DNA of 40,288 bases from Nitrosospira sp. (lineage in GTDB: Bacteria; Pseudomonadota; Gammaproteobacteria; Burkholderiales; Nitrosomonadaceae). Each line of letters starts with the position of its first letter. The stretch's first letter is position 1. Location of the stretch: the NCBI GenBank assembly GCA_013450215.1, contig JACDSH010000043.1, forward strand, positions 1 through 40,288. The letters run 5' to 3'. Of this stretch, positions 28,621-37,712 are shown piece after piece. The notes under the pieces were generated by a model. It did not search any database. It was not told the origin of the DNA and saw nothing but the letters and a program-made list of their open reading frames with translations. A program made the translations under genes and the position numbers.

Positions 28621-30603
28621 ATGCTTAGCTCTCTTGAGCTTGTCCTAGTCCTACTTGCCACCGCTGTGATGGCGGTTGTCGCCTTTCGTTTACTGCACCT
28701 GCCACCCATACTGGGCTACCTACTTGCGGGAATCGCTATTGGTCCGCACGCATTGGGTTGGATACCGGAGGCATCAGAGGCCCTCCATCTGGCAGAGTTT
28801 GGCGTTGTATTTCTGATGTTCAGCATCGGCCTCGAATTCAGCCTGCCCAAACTTGTCACCATGAAGAGCATCGTGTTTGGGTTTGGAGCAGCTCAAGTCG
28901 GCTTCACCATGCTGACCGTCATGGCCGCAACCTTCATGCTGGGATTGGATTGGCGAGTGGGGCTTGCTTTGGGGGGGGCATTAGCGATGTCCTCCACCGC
29001 CATTGTCAGCAAGATGCTGTCTGAACGGCAGGAGCTTAACTCCCCTCACGCGCGGCAGATTATCGGTGTGCTGCTATTCCAGGATCTGGCAGTTGTGCCG
29101 CTTCTGATCATGATTCCAGCTCTGGCTAGCACAGTTGACAGTGGTGGTGACAATCTCGCCATGACACTCGGTATTGCCCTACTTAAAGCAGTAGCGGTGC
29201 TTGCGCTTATTTTATTTTTTGGACAGCGACTGATGCGCCCCTGGTTTCATCTGGTAGCTCGGCAGAAATCCTCAGAGCTGTTTGTACTGAATGTTCTGAT
29301 GATTACTCTGGGTCTAGCCTGGTTTACCGATATTGCCGGACTGTCGCTCGCGTTGGGGGCATTTCTTGCGGGCATGCTCATTTCAGAAACCGAGTACCGC
29401 TATCAGGTCGAAGATGATATCAAGCCATTCAAAGATATATTGCTGGGCCTGTTTTTTGTGACCATTGGTATGCTACTGGACGTTCAGGTCGTCATGCAGA
29501 ATTTCTTGTGGGTTATGATCCTGCTGCTGGCACTGATAACCCTAAAGGCAGCATTGATCGCCGGACTGTCGCGATTATTCTCAGCTGATTCTGCTATGGC
29601 TGTCCGCACCGGACTTAATCTAGCCCAAGCGGGAGAGTTCGGTTTTGTCCTGCTAGCAGAGGCAGGCGCACTCAGACTGATCGATAACCCCACCATGCAA
29701 CCGGTACTAGCAGCGATGGTGCTATCTATGCTGGCTGCACCCTTCATTATCGAACGGAGTGAACAAATGGCGAGGCGTTTCTCCGCTGCCGAGTGGATGA
29801 ACCGGGCTCTCCAACTGACCACTATCGCCGCGCAAACCATGAAAGAAGAGAGTCACGTCATTCTCTGTGGCTACGGGCGTAGCGGGCAGAATCTGTCGCG
29901 CCTGCTAGAAAGAGAGTCAATCCCATTCATCGCATTAGATCTCGACCCTCAACGCATTCAAGAGGCAAGGGCCGCAGGTGAAACAGTGGTCTACGGTGAT
30001 GCGGCTAAGCGCGAGGTTCTGATTGCTGCGGGGCTGATGCGTGCCAAGGTGCTTGTGGTGAGTTATTCCGATACCGTTTCTGCTCTCAGAATTCTAAGCC
30101 ATGTACGGGCACTGCGCCCGGAGTTGCCGGTGGTGGTCCGTACACTGGACGATACGGATATCGATCGACTAAAAGAGGCGGGAGCAGCGGAGGTCGTGGC
30201 AGAGGTTATGGAAGGCAGTCTGATGCTTGCATCCCATGCATTGATGCTGTTTGGCCTGCCGATCAACCGCGTAATGGACCGCATCCAAGAAACGCGCGAA
30301 CAACGGTACAGTCTCTTCCGCGGATTCTTTCATGGCGTTACTGACGAGAAAAATCCAATCGAAGAGCAGATGCAGCCTCGGCTACATACCGTCCCAATCA
30401 CCCCCGGATCTGCTGCAATTGGCAAGACTCTTGGGGAGTTAGATCTGGGTGGTCTGTTGGTGGACGTCACCGCAGTTCGTAGGCACAATACACGCGAATT
30501 GCTGCCTAGTGACGCGACTCAACTGGAAATCGGCGATGCACTGGTATTACGAGGCACTCGGGAGGGCCTAGCAGCAGCCGAGATTAGGTTGATGCAAGGG
30601 TAA
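28621..30603 (+). CDS. kefB: KefB-type monovalent cation:proton antiporter (CPA2) with RCK domain
   Basis: This 660-residue protein has three parts. About 380 residues of membrane antiporter come first (PILGYLLAGIAIGPHALGW, AMSSTAIVSKML, LALGAFLAGMLISE). A TrkA-N/RCK nucleotide-binding domain has the Rossmann motif GYGRSG at residues 417-422 and a final acidic residue in IALDLD. A TrkA-C-like domain ends the protein. KefB/KefC are potassium efflux systems held closed by glutathione and opened by its electrophile adducts. The divergent position beside gshA-gshB supports a glutathione link, but regulation by glutathione is inference. Confidence 0.92.
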   Translation: MLSSLELVLVLLATAVMAVVAFRLLHLPPILGYLLAGIAIGPHALGWIPEASEALHLAEFGVVFLMFSIGLEFSLPKLVTMKSIVFGFGAAQVGFTMLTVMAATFMLGLDWRVGLALGGALAMSSTAIVSKMLSERQELNSPHARQIIGVLLFQDLAVVPLLIMIPALASTVDSGGDNLAMTLGIALLKAVAVLALILFFGQRLMRPWFHLVARQKSSELFVLNVLMITLGLAWFTDIAGLSLALGAFLAGMLISETEYRYQVEDDIKPFKDILLGLFFVTIGMLLDVQVVMQNFLWVMILLLALITLKAALIAGLSRLFSADSAMAVRTGLNLAQAGEFGFVLLAEAGALRLIDNPTMQPVLAAMVLSMLAAPFIIERSEQMARRFSAAEWMNRALQLTTIAAQTMKEESHVILCGYGRSGQNLSRLLERESIPFIALDLDPQRIQEARAAGETVVYGDAAKREVLIAAGLMRAKVLVVSYSDTVSALRILSHVRALRPELPVVVRTLDDTDIDRLKEAGAAEVVAEVMEGSLMLASHALMLFGLPINRVMDRIQETREQRYSLFRGFFHGVTDEKNPIEEQMQPRLHTVPITPGSAAIGKTLGELDLGGLLVDVTAVRRHNTRELLPSDATQLEIGDALVLRGTREGLAAAEIRLMQG

Positions 30604-30614
30604 CAAGGTATGCC

Positions 30615-30644
30615 TTGTCTTGACCCCTTCTGCTGGAGTATAGT
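30615..30644 (+). promoter_or_regulatory. Candidate promoter of the glycine-cleavage operon
   Basis: TTGTCT (30615-30620) and TATAGT (30639-30644) are 18 bases apart. Transcription would start near 30651, just ahead of the riboswitch at 30667, which fits the expected architecture. A TTGACC at 30620 overlaps it but is too close to the -10 box to use. Confidence 0.4.
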
Positions 30645-30666
30645 TACCACTCTGCCATATACATCC

Positions 30667-30864
30667 AAGCGGAAGAGCGCGCCGGTTTCTGCGGCGCCGC
30701 CGAAGGCGCAACCCCCCGGAATCGCTCAGGCATAGATCAGGTCAGCCCTGATCCCTAAAAACCGCTTGCGACAGGCATTCTGGAGAGCGCTTGGCATTTA
30801 GTCAGGCCACCGAAGGGGCACACGGAACAATGTTCTGTAATCTCTCAGGTAAAAAGGACAGAGG
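30667..30864 (+). promoter_or_regulatory. Tandem glycine riboswitch upstream of gcvT
   Basis: Two glycine aptamers lie in series. Aptamer 1 (30667-30767) has P1 AAGCGG/CCGCTT, an inner helix GAGCG (30675-30679)/CGCTC (30723-30727) and the conserved core GCCGCCGAAGGCGC. Aptamer 2 (30778-30864) has GAGAG/CTCTC and GCCACCGAAGGGGC, then the canonical CAGGTAAAAAGGACAGAG. Position before gcvT-gcvH and the ligand agree: glycine should switch on its own breakdown. Aptamer 1 is unusual in carrying an extra hairpin where aptamer 2 has AAAAAGGAC. Confidence 0.93.
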
Positions 30865-30865
30865 G

Positions 30866-30897
30866 GTGAGGTCATGTGACATGGCTTCACTTTTTTT
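30866..30897 (+). terminator. Riboswitch expression-platform terminator
   Basis: GTGAGGTCATG (30866-30876) pairs over a three-base loop with CATGGCTTCAC (30880-30890), an eleven-pair stem with two wobble pairs, followed by seven T residues. It begins right after the P1 strand of aptamer 2, so ligand binding can plausibly decide whether it forms. This indicates control by transcription termination ahead of gcvT. Confidence 0.85.
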
Positions 30898-30916
30898 AAT
30901 TCCAGGATAATCATCT

Positions 30917-32002
30917 GTGCTGAAAACAACGCCTCTTAACCAGACCCACCGAGATCAGAATGCCAAGATGGTCGACTTTGGCGGTTGGGATATGCCGCTG
31001 CATTATGGCTCGCAACTTGATGAGCACCACAAGGTGCGGAGTGATGCCGGTATGTTTGACGTGTCGCATATGCTGGCAGTAGATATCAAGGGCGATAGCG
31101 CTCGCCCTTTCCTGCGTCAATTGCTTGCCAATAACGTGGACAAGTTGACTCAATCAGGTAAAGCTCTCTACTCCTGCATGCTGAGCCCAGAAGGCGGAGT
31201 GATTGATGACCTGATTACCTATTACCTGACCGAGTCTTGGTTCCGGATTGTAGTGAATGCCGGTACTGCTGAAAAGGATATCGCATGGATACAGGCACGG
31301 CGTGATGATCTTGCCCCTGACTTGGAGATCACCCCTCGCCGTGATTTGGCTATGATTGCGGTGCAGGGGCCTAATGCTCGCGCCAAGGTCTGGCAAGTCA
31401 TTGCGGGCTCTCAAGCAGCGACAGAAGACTTGAAACTGTTCCAGGCGGTCACGTACGGTCAATATTTTATCGCGCGAACTGGCTACACTGGCGAGGACGG
31501 TTTTGAGATCCTGCTGCCTGCCGCTGATGCCCCCAGTTTTTGGAATGCGCTCTGTGATGCTGGTGTGGCCCCTGCTGGACTGGGAGCACGTGATACCTTG
31601 AGACTTGAGGCCGGCATGAACCTCTACGGCCAGGATATGGATGAGACCACCAATCCACTCGAGTCTGGATTGGCCTGGACGGTCGACTTGAAGAGCGAAC
31701 GAGACTTCATCGGCAAGCAGACTCTTCTAGAAAATCCAGCAAGACAGCAGTTAATCGGCCTCTTGCTGCTGGACCGAGGCGTGTTGCGTAGCCACCAAAA
31801 GATCGTCACGCAGTATGATAATAAAGAGGGTGAGATTACCAGCGGCGGATTCTCGCCCACACTCAATCTATCCATTGCACTGGCACGCTTACCGTCAGAG
31901 GTATCCCCTGGAGACGAGGTACAGGTAGTGGTTCGCGATAAGATGCTAAGAGCGAAAGTAGTGAAATACCCATTTGTGCGAAACGGCAAGAGCTTAGTCT
32001 AA
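30917..32002 (+). CDS. gcvT: Glycine cleavage system T protein (aminomethyltransferase)
   Basis: GcvT transfers the methylene group from the lipoyl-bound intermediate to tetrahydrofolate. This 361-residue protein has the family segments [58 protein letters not shown] and a C-terminal TSGGFSPTL. The start is GTG at 30917, with AGGA nine bases upstream. It is the first gene after the riboswitch. Confidence 0.97.
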   Translation: MLKTTPLNQTHRDQNAKMVDFGGWDMPLHYGSQLDEHHKVRSDAGMFDVSHMLAVDIKGDSARPFLRQLLANNVDKLTQSGKALYSCMLSPEGGVIDDLITYYLTESWFRIVVNAGTAEKDIAWIQARRDDLAPDLEITPRRDLAMIAVQGPNARAKVWQVIAGSQAATEDLKLFQAVTYGQYFIARTGYTGEDGFEILLPAADAPSFWNALCDAGVAPAGLGARDTLRLEAGMNLYGQDMDETTNPLESGLAWTVDLKSERDFIGKQTLLENPARQQLIGLLLLDRGVLRSHQKIVTQYDNKEGEITSGGFSPTLNLSIALARLPSEVSPGDEVQVVVRDKMLRAKVVKYPFVRNGKSLV

Positions 32003-32039
32003 AGAACAGAACAACATCACTTAATCCCGGAGCGAAGAC

Positions 32040-32429
32040 ATGGATATCCCAACCAACCTAAAATACACCAAGTCCCACGAGTGGGTGAGACTTGAGGACG
32101 ACGGCACTGCAACAATCGGCATTACCCAACATGCCCAGGAACTGCTGGGAGATATGGTATTTGCAGAAATCCCACCGGTGGGACGCAATCTCAAACAGGG
32201 GGAAGAGTGTGCCGTAGTGGAGTCTGTTAAGGCCGCTGCTGATGTGTATGCACCCATCTCGGGTGAAGTGACCGCAGTCAATACCGAACTTGAGTCTGCG
32301 CCTGAAAAAATAAATCAGGATGCCTATGCGGCTTGGCTCTTCAAAGTTAAGCCAACCAACACCTCCGATCTGAGTGGCCTAATGGATGCCGGAAGCTACC
32401 AGAAGGTACTTGAGAGCGAAGCACATTGA
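32040..32429 (+). CDS. gcvH: Glycine cleavage system H protein
   Basis: GcvH is the lipoyl carrier of the glycine cleavage complex. In this 129-residue protein the lipoylated residue is Lys64 in [32 protein letters not shown] near the N terminus is typical. GGAG precedes the ATG. It lies 37 bases after gcvT. Confidence 0.97.
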   Translation: MDIPTNLKYTKSHEWVRLEDDGTATIGITQHAQELLGDMVFAEIPPVGRNLKQGEECAVVESVKAAADVYAPISGEVTAVNTELESAPEKINQDAYAAWLFKVKPTNTSDLSGLMDAGSYQKVLESEAH

Positions 32430-32531
32430 CAAGTCCGATCAGATACAAGTGAAGTGTGAGTGACATCTTCATACTTTCAACTTTTTGTACAGACCTTACC
32501 TTCCCTTATCCACGATTTACGGAAATAAACC

Positions 32532-33881
32532 ATGCCGTTCATTCCACATACTGAAGAAGACATCAGCACGATGCTTGCAAGCATCGGCGCAAACACGATT
32601 GAAGATCTATTCGATGAGATCCCCCTTGCCCTGAAGAGCGGGAGTCTCAAAGCCCTGCCTGGTCTGAGCGAGATGGAAATCTCACGTCTGATGCAGGATC
32701 GGGCAGAGGTGGATGGACGGTATCTCAACTTCATCGGTGCGGGCGCTTACGAACACCATATCCCCTCCGCGGTGTGGCAGATTACTACCCGGGGCGAGTT
32801 CTACTCCTCCTATACCCCTTACCAAGCTGAGGCAAGCCAGGGAACACTTCAACTGCTCTACGAATACCAGACCATGATGGCCTCACTAACTGGCATGGAT
32901 GTATCCAATGCCAGTATGTATGACGGCGCTTCTGCCCTTGCTGAAGCGGCATTGATGGCGGTACGTTCACACAAATCCTCTCGCCGCATACTGATACCCA
33001 CATCCTTGCATCCGATTTACCGGCGGGTGGTACGTGCCATTGTGAAGAACCAGGGTATCGAAGTTATAGAGATCCCCTACAATTTAGAGTGTGGTCACAC
33101 CCTGGTGGAGAGCCTCGCACCCTATGCTGGTCAAGATATTGCCGCCTTGGTCATCCCCCAACCAAATTTCTTTGGTGTGCTCGAACCGGTGGATGCCCTG
33201 ACAGACTGGGCACATGCCAATAGCGCGCTCGCCATTGGGGTGGTTAATCCCATGTCCCTAGCACTACTCACCCCTCCCGGCGAATGGGGCAGCACCGGCG
33301 CAGATGTGGCGGTGGGTGAGGGTCAGCCACTGGGAATACCACTCTCCAGTGGTGGCCCCTACTTTGGATTTATGGCCTGTAAGCAAGCCCTAATCCGTCA
33401 GATGCCGGGGCGTATTATTGGCCGTACGACCGACCTGAATGGCAATCCCGGGTTCGTCCTCACGCTACAGGCGCGTGAGCAGCATATCCGTCGCTCCAAG
33501 GCCACATCCAATATTTGTACCAACCAGGGTCTGATGGTCACTGCCGCCACCATCTACATGTCCTTACTGGGCCCGGAGGGTCTGAGACGGGTGGCCACCC
33601 AGTCCCACGCCAATACCTTATCACTGGTCGAACAACTGGAAACCTTGAAAGGGGTAAAAAGAATTTTTAGTGGAGACCTGTTCCATGAGACGGTAGTGAC
33701 ACTACCCGCACCGGTTGCGGGCGTACTTAAAACGCTTAAAAATCACGGGGTATTGGCTGGATTAGATTTAAGTGAGCATTACCCAGAGCTCGGCAATGCG
33801 CTACTGGTATGCGCAACCGAAACAAAAATAGCAAGTGACCTGGAAAAGTATGCATCACATCTGGCCCAAGCATTGAGTTAA
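32532..33881 (+). CDS. gcvPA: Glycine dehydrogenase (decarboxylating) subunit 1
   Basis: This is the alpha subunit of the two-chain P protein, 449 residues. [34 protein letters not shown] and [21 protein letters not shown] are characteristic. The PLP lysine is on the partner subunit GcvPB at 34487. An unrelated peroxidase gene stands between the two subunits. Confidence 0.97.
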   Translation: MPFIPHTEEDISTMLASIGANTIEDLFDEIPLALKSGSLKALPGLSEMEISRLMQDRAEVDGRYLNFIGAGAYEHHIPSAVWQITTRGEFYSSYTPYQAEASQGTLQLLYEYQTMMASLTGMDVSNASMYDGASALAEAALMAVRSHKSSRRILIPTSLHPIYRRVVRAIVKNQGIEVIEIPYNLECGHTLVESLAPYAGQDIAALVIPQPNFFGVLEPVDALTDWAHANSALAIGVVNPMSLALLTPPGEWGSTGADVAVGEGQPLGIPLSSGGPYFGFMACKQALIRQMPGRIIGRTTDLNGNPGFVLTLQAREQHIRRSKATSNICTNQGLMVTAATIYMSLLGPEGLRRVATQSHANTLSLVEQLETLKGVKRIFSGDLFHETVVTLPAPVAGVLKTLKNHGVLAGLDLSEHYPELGNALLVCATETKIASDLEKYASHLAQALS

Positions 33882-33952
33882 CAGGCTGTACCGAAGTAAT
33901 TCTTAACGTAGTCTTGATCGACCTTTAATTATTCTTAACCAAGGAGAGAATC

Positions 33953-34447
33953 ATGGTCACTCTTGCAGGCAACCCCATTAGAGTTGAGGGCACCTTCCCG
34001 AAAGTTGGTGATAAGGCAGCTTCATTCTCGCTGGTAGGTAAGGATCTGAAGGATGTGACACTGACAGACTTTACTAGCAAGAAGAAAGTCTTGAATATTG
34101 TGCCAAGCTTGGACACGCCGGTCTGTGCTATCTCAACTCGTAAATTTAATGAGAAGGCCAGCAGCATGGATAATGCAGTTGTACTGATCATCTCAGCCGA
34201 TCTGCCATTTGCAATGGGCCGATTCTGTGATGCGGAGGGACTGGATAAGGTGGTGACACTCTCGACCATGAGAGGCGGCGAGTTTATGAAAAATTACGGC
34301 GTCGCGATCACCGACGGACCATTATCCGGTATCACTGCGCGTGCAGTGGTGATTCTGGATGAGAACAACACCGTGATCTATGCCGAACTAGTACCAGAAA
34401 TAAAAGATGAACCCAACTATGATGCAGCCCTGGCTGCATTGAAATAA
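33953..34447 (+). CDS. tpx: Thiol peroxidase (Tpx-type peroxiredoxin)
   Basis: This 164-residue atypical two-Cys peroxiredoxin reduces hydroperoxides with thioredoxin. The peroxidatic Cys58 lies in [16 protein letters not shown] and the resolving Cys92 in MGRFCDAEG, matching Cys61/Cys95 of E. coli Tpx. It has a strong AAGGAGAG ribosome-binding site. It sits between gcvPA and gcvPB on the same strand, with 71- and 39-base gaps, so it is probably read with the glycine-cleavage genes. Confidence 0.97.
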   Translation: MVTLAGNPIRVEGTFPKVGDKAASFSLVGKDLKDVTLTDFTSKKKVLNIVPSLDTPVCAISTRKFNEKASSMDNAVVLIISADLPFAMGRFCDAEGLDKVVTLSTMRGGEFMKNYGVAITDGPLSGITARAVVILDENNTVIYAELVPEIKDEPNYDAALAALK

Positions 34448-34486
34448 ACTTTATAAATACTTAACCGCAAAGGCGCGGATCTAACC

Positions 34487-35938
34487 ATGCTGATATTCGA
34501 ACACTCACGCCCCGGGCGACGCAACTACTCACAGGCTCCGACCATTGCTGCGGAAGTTAAAAATATTCCAGCGAAGATGCTGCGAAAAATACCGCCTCTA
34601 TTACCAGAAGTCTCTGAAATGGATACGGTCCGTCATTTCACCAGACTGTCACAATTAAACTTTTCAATCGACACACATTTCTACCCGCTGGGTTCTTGCA
34701 CCATGAAATACAACCCACGTGCGTGTAACTCACTGGCCATGCTGCCTCAATTTCTGGCGCGGCACCCCCTAGCTCCGGAAGATACCGGACAAGGTTTTCT
34801 GGCGTGTATGTACGAGTTGCAAGAAATACTCAAGGATGTAACTGGCATGTCTGGGGTGAGCCTCACGCCGATGGCCGGCGCACAAGGGGAACTGGTCGGT
34901 GTGGCGATGATTCGTGCCTACCATGAGTCTCGTGGAGATTTTGCCCGTACCGAGATTATCGTCCCCGATGCAGCTCACGGGACTAATCCAGCCACGGCGG
35001 TGATGTGTGGTTATACCGTGGTAGAGATTCCTACTGGCAAAGAGGGCGATGTCGACATGGACGCGCTGAAGGCTGCAGTAGGGCCAAAAACAGCCGGATT
35101 AATGCTTACCAACCCATCCACGCTCGGTGTATTCGAGAAGAATATTGCCGAGATGAGCAAGATCGTTCATCAGGCCGGTGGACTACTCTACTATGACGGC
35201 GCAAACCTGAACGCGATTCTTGGTAAGGTAAAACCGGGGGATATGGGCTTTGATGTGATTCATATCAATCTGCATAAAACATTCTCAACCCCCCACGGCG
35301 GCGGCGGCCCAGGATCTGCCCCGATTGGAGTTGCTGAGCGCTTATTACCCTTCATGCCGGTACCGATTGTGACGCTTGAAGAGGGAAAGTATCGTTGGCT
35401 GACGGAGAAAGAGATCCCCCTGTCCATCGGCAGACTTTCAGCTCATATGGGTAACGCCGGTGTACTGTTGCGGGCTTATATTTATATCCGTCTACTCGGT
35501 GCCGAGGGGATGTACCGAGTGTCAGAGTTCGCAACGCTCAATGCCAACTACTTAATGGCAGAATTGAGCAAGGCCGGATTTGAAATTGCCTACCCAACTC
35601 GCCGTGCCAGTCATGAATTCATCGTTACACTTAAAGATCTCAAGGATAAGACCGGCGTGACGGCGATGAATGTTGCTAAACGTCTGTTAGACAAGGGTTA
35701 CCATGCCCCAACCACCTACTTCCCGATGCTCGTACCAGAATGTCTGCTGATCGAGCCGGCTGAGACCGAGTCTAAGCAAACCCTCGATGCCTTTGTCTCA
35801 TCCATGAAGGAGATCCTAGCCGAAGCGTATACCGACCCAGAGATGCTTAAAGCTGCGCCGCATAATACACCGGTTCGTAAAATGGATGATGTAAAGGCTG
35901 CACGGGAACCGGACCTAACTTGGAAGCAGTCGCCCTGA
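34487..35938 (+). CDS. gcvPB: Glycine dehydrogenase (decarboxylating) subunit 2
   Basis: This is the beta subunit of the two-chain P protein, 483 residues. The PLP-binding Lys264 is in [34 protein letters not shown] and [16 protein letters not shown] are family signatures. Together with GcvPA it decarboxylates glycine and loads aminomethyl onto GcvH. No GcvL is present in this window. Confidence 0.97.
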   Translation: MLIFEHSRPGRRNYSQAPTIAAEVKNIPAKMLRKIPPLLPEVSEMDTVRHFTRLSQLNFSIDTHFYPLGSCTMKYNPRACNSLAMLPQFLARHPLAPEDTGQGFLACMYELQEILKDVTGMSGVSLTPMAGAQGELVGVAMIRAYHESRGDFARTEIIVPDAAHGTNPATAVMCGYTVVEIPTGKEGDVDMDALKAAVGPKTAGLMLTNPSTLGVFEKNIAEMSKIVHQAGGLLYYDGANLNAILGKVKPGDMGFDVIHINLHKTFSTPHGGGGPGSAPIGVAERLLPFMPVPIVTLEEGKYRWLTEKEIPLSIGRLSAHMGNAGVLLRAYIYIRLLGAEGMYRVSEFATLNANYLMAELSKAGFEIAYPTRRASHEFIVTLKDLKDKTGVTAMNVAKRLLDKGYHAPTTYFPMLVPECLLIEPAETESKQTLDAFVSSMKEILAEAYTDPEMLKAAPHNTPVRKMDDVKAAREPDLTWKQSP

Positions 35939-36274
35939 TACCACTTGCACCGCCCCTTGTTAAAAAGGCTCATCCGTAATATATGTTGCATATCGGACTC
36001 ACCAAAATGATCGCCAGGTTCGCGGCCTCCCTGACCGCTACCAGTTATAGAGAGTCCGTCTAGGCATCGAAGTCCAATTTCTCAAACTAGCATGTTGCAT
36101 TAAACTGTCAGAAAATGCATGTGCAGAGTTCATCCACTGGACTTTCAAACCTGATCGCATAACAAAAAATCCAAGCAAGCTCCCACAACCTGCTAACGAC
36201 TCATTCCTCTTGAGCCGAAATCGAGTCGTGATACTGCTACTATAATTTAAACTCCTAGTCGCACACTTATAAAT
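35939..36274. other. 336-base intergenic region without a recognisable gene
   Basis: I see no convincing gene or structured RNA here. A minus-strand frame runs from 36367 to 36038 but overlaps the kinase start and looks like nothing I know. TATAAT at 36241-36246, 28 bases before the kinase ATG, is a perfect -10 hexamer, but no good -35 stands 16-18 bases before it. No terminator with a T tract follows gcvPB. Confidence 0.5.
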
Positions 36275-37210
36275 ATGCATACACTCATCTGCGGTTCGAT
36301 CGCCTACGACACCATCATGGTCTTTAAAGACCACTTCAAGAATCATATCCTGCCGGAGAAGATTCATATCCTGAATGTTGCCTTTCTTGTTCCTGATATG
36401 CGCCGAGAGTTTGGTGGCTGTGCCGGTAATATTGCCTATAATCTACAAATGATTGGGGGATCTCCCCTGATCATGGCTACAGTAGGGGATGACTATCAGC
36501 CCTATGACTATCGTCTCCAGAAACTGAATTTGGCACAGACTCATATCCGTCCCGTGAGTGACACTTTCACCGCACAGGCATTCATCACCACTGATCTGGC
36601 TGACAATCAGATCACTGCATTTCACCCCGGCGCAATGAATTTTTCTCATCATAATCACGTAACTGATGCCAAGGATGTAAGTCTCGGCATCCTCGCGCCG
36701 GATGGGCGTGATGGTATGTTGCAACATGCCCGCGAATTTCATGAGGCCGGCATTCCATTCCTGTTCGATCCCGGGCAAGGGCTACCAATGTACAACGGTG
36801 AGGAGCTGCTCGATTTCATCGATAAGGCCGATTACATTGCGGTCAACGACTATGAGGGTCAGCTATTGCAAGAGCGTACTGGTAAGACACTGGAAGCTCT
36901 GGCGAAACTAGTTCAGGGACTTGTGGTCACGAGAGGGTCAGAAGGGTCTATTATTTATGCTGATGGACAGCAAATTGAGATCCCCTGTGTCAAGCCTGAG
37001 GAGATGCTCGACCCGACAGGTTGTGGTGATGCTTATCGTGCCGGGTTGCTATACGGCATCGCAAACAACATGGACTGGCAAACAACCGGGTCCCTTGGAT
37101 CGCTCATGGGCGCTCTGAAAATAGCACGACGAGGCGGGCAAAATCACAATTTCAGCCGAGATGAAATCGGTCAGCGCTATTTTGAGGCTTTTGGTAATCG
37201 GATTCTCTAA
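36275..37210 (+). CDS. PfkB-family carbohydrate/nucleoside kinase
   Basis: This 311-residue ribokinase-fold kinase has the N-terminal GG region FGGCAGNIAYNLQMIGG and the C-terminal PfkB signature DPTGCGDAYRAGLLYGI, with catalytic Asp252. The pattern MHTLICGSIAYDTIM with the GNIAYN segment resembles proteins annotated as adenosine kinase in proteobacteria. The substrate is not certain; ribose, fructose or adenosine remain possible. A possible -10 box lies at 36241. Confidence 0.9.
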   Translation: MHTLICGSIAYDTIMVFKDHFKNHILPEKIHILNVAFLVPDMRREFGGCAGNIAYNLQMIGGSPLIMATVGDDYQPYDYRLQKLNLAQTHIRPVSDTFTAQAFITTDLADNQITAFHPGAMNFSHHNHVTDAKDVSLGILAPDGRDGMLQHAREFHEAGIPFLFDPGQGLPMYNGEELLDFIDKADYIAVNDYEGQLLQERTGKTLEALAKLVQGLVVTRGSEGSIIYADGQQIEIPCVKPEEMLDPTGCGDAYRAGLLYGIANNMDWQTTGSLGSLMGALKIARRGGQNHNFSRDEIGQRYFEAFGNRIL

Positions 37211-37219
37211 GGAGACGCT

Positions 37220-37671
37220 ATAAAAAATATTCTGGCGGCAATTTTGATTGGCCTATCCACAATCATACTGAGCGACTGAGCAACCGGCTTAGGGGGTGGC
37301 ACATATTCGCGTGATTAGGCCCGGCAAGAGCAGGTCGTTCGAACCGGCATAGTGGAGAGTGTGCGCGAGGTATAGATTGAGGGCCCCCGTAGCATGGTAG
37401 GCCCAGTTTCAGTTGGGGTGGCAGGTGGTATCGGGGGAAGTTATATGTGAGATGGCGCACTCGGCGCAGTACTCGGTGCTGTCGGAGGAGGACTGTCGGG
37501 GCAAGCAGTCGAGGGGGGGTAACTCGCAGGAAAGGGATAGAGATCACTATCAAACTCGATAACGGATCGCTAGTCGCGATCACCCTGGAATCTGAAGAAA
37601 ACGAAACTTTCAAGCCCGGTGAACGGGTCCGCATCCTGTCAGGAGGTGGAGTCTCACGGGTAAACCATTAG
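37220..37671 (+). pseudogene. Degenerate glycine-zipper 2TM lipoprotein gene (SlyB/Pcp-like)
   Basis: Conceptual translation gives a lipoprotein-like start (NILAAILIGLSTIILSD), then ATGLGGGTYSR, VGVAGGIGGSYM and GALGAVLGAVGGGLSGQAVEGG, and finally KGIEITIKLDNGSLVAITLE and RVRILSGGGVSRVNH, the order of glycine-zipper 2TM outer-membrane lipoproteins. GGAG at 37211 precedes ATA at 37220 where the start codon should be. In-frame stops occur at 37277, 37316, 37373, 37448 and 37520. The run of seven G at 37513-37519 appears to have lost one base, since one more G restores the C-terminal frame. It cannot make the full protein. Confidence 0.85.
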
Positions 37672-37712
37672 GGAAATCGTAAGACTGTCATTATTGATGC
37701 AATAATGGAAGT

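Noticed and set aside
30603-30618. ACAAGG/CCTTGT hairpin after kefB as a terminator
   Set aside because: Six pairs without a following T run, and it overlaps the candidate promoter of the gcv operon.
36038-36367. Minus-strand open frame of 109 codons after gcvPB
   Set aside because: It overlaps the start of the kinase gene, has no ribosome-binding site and no recognisable family.
37263-37634. Minus-strand open frame of 123 codons
   Set aside because: It is antisense to the degenerate glycine-zipper gene, whose order of family motifs lies on the plus strand.
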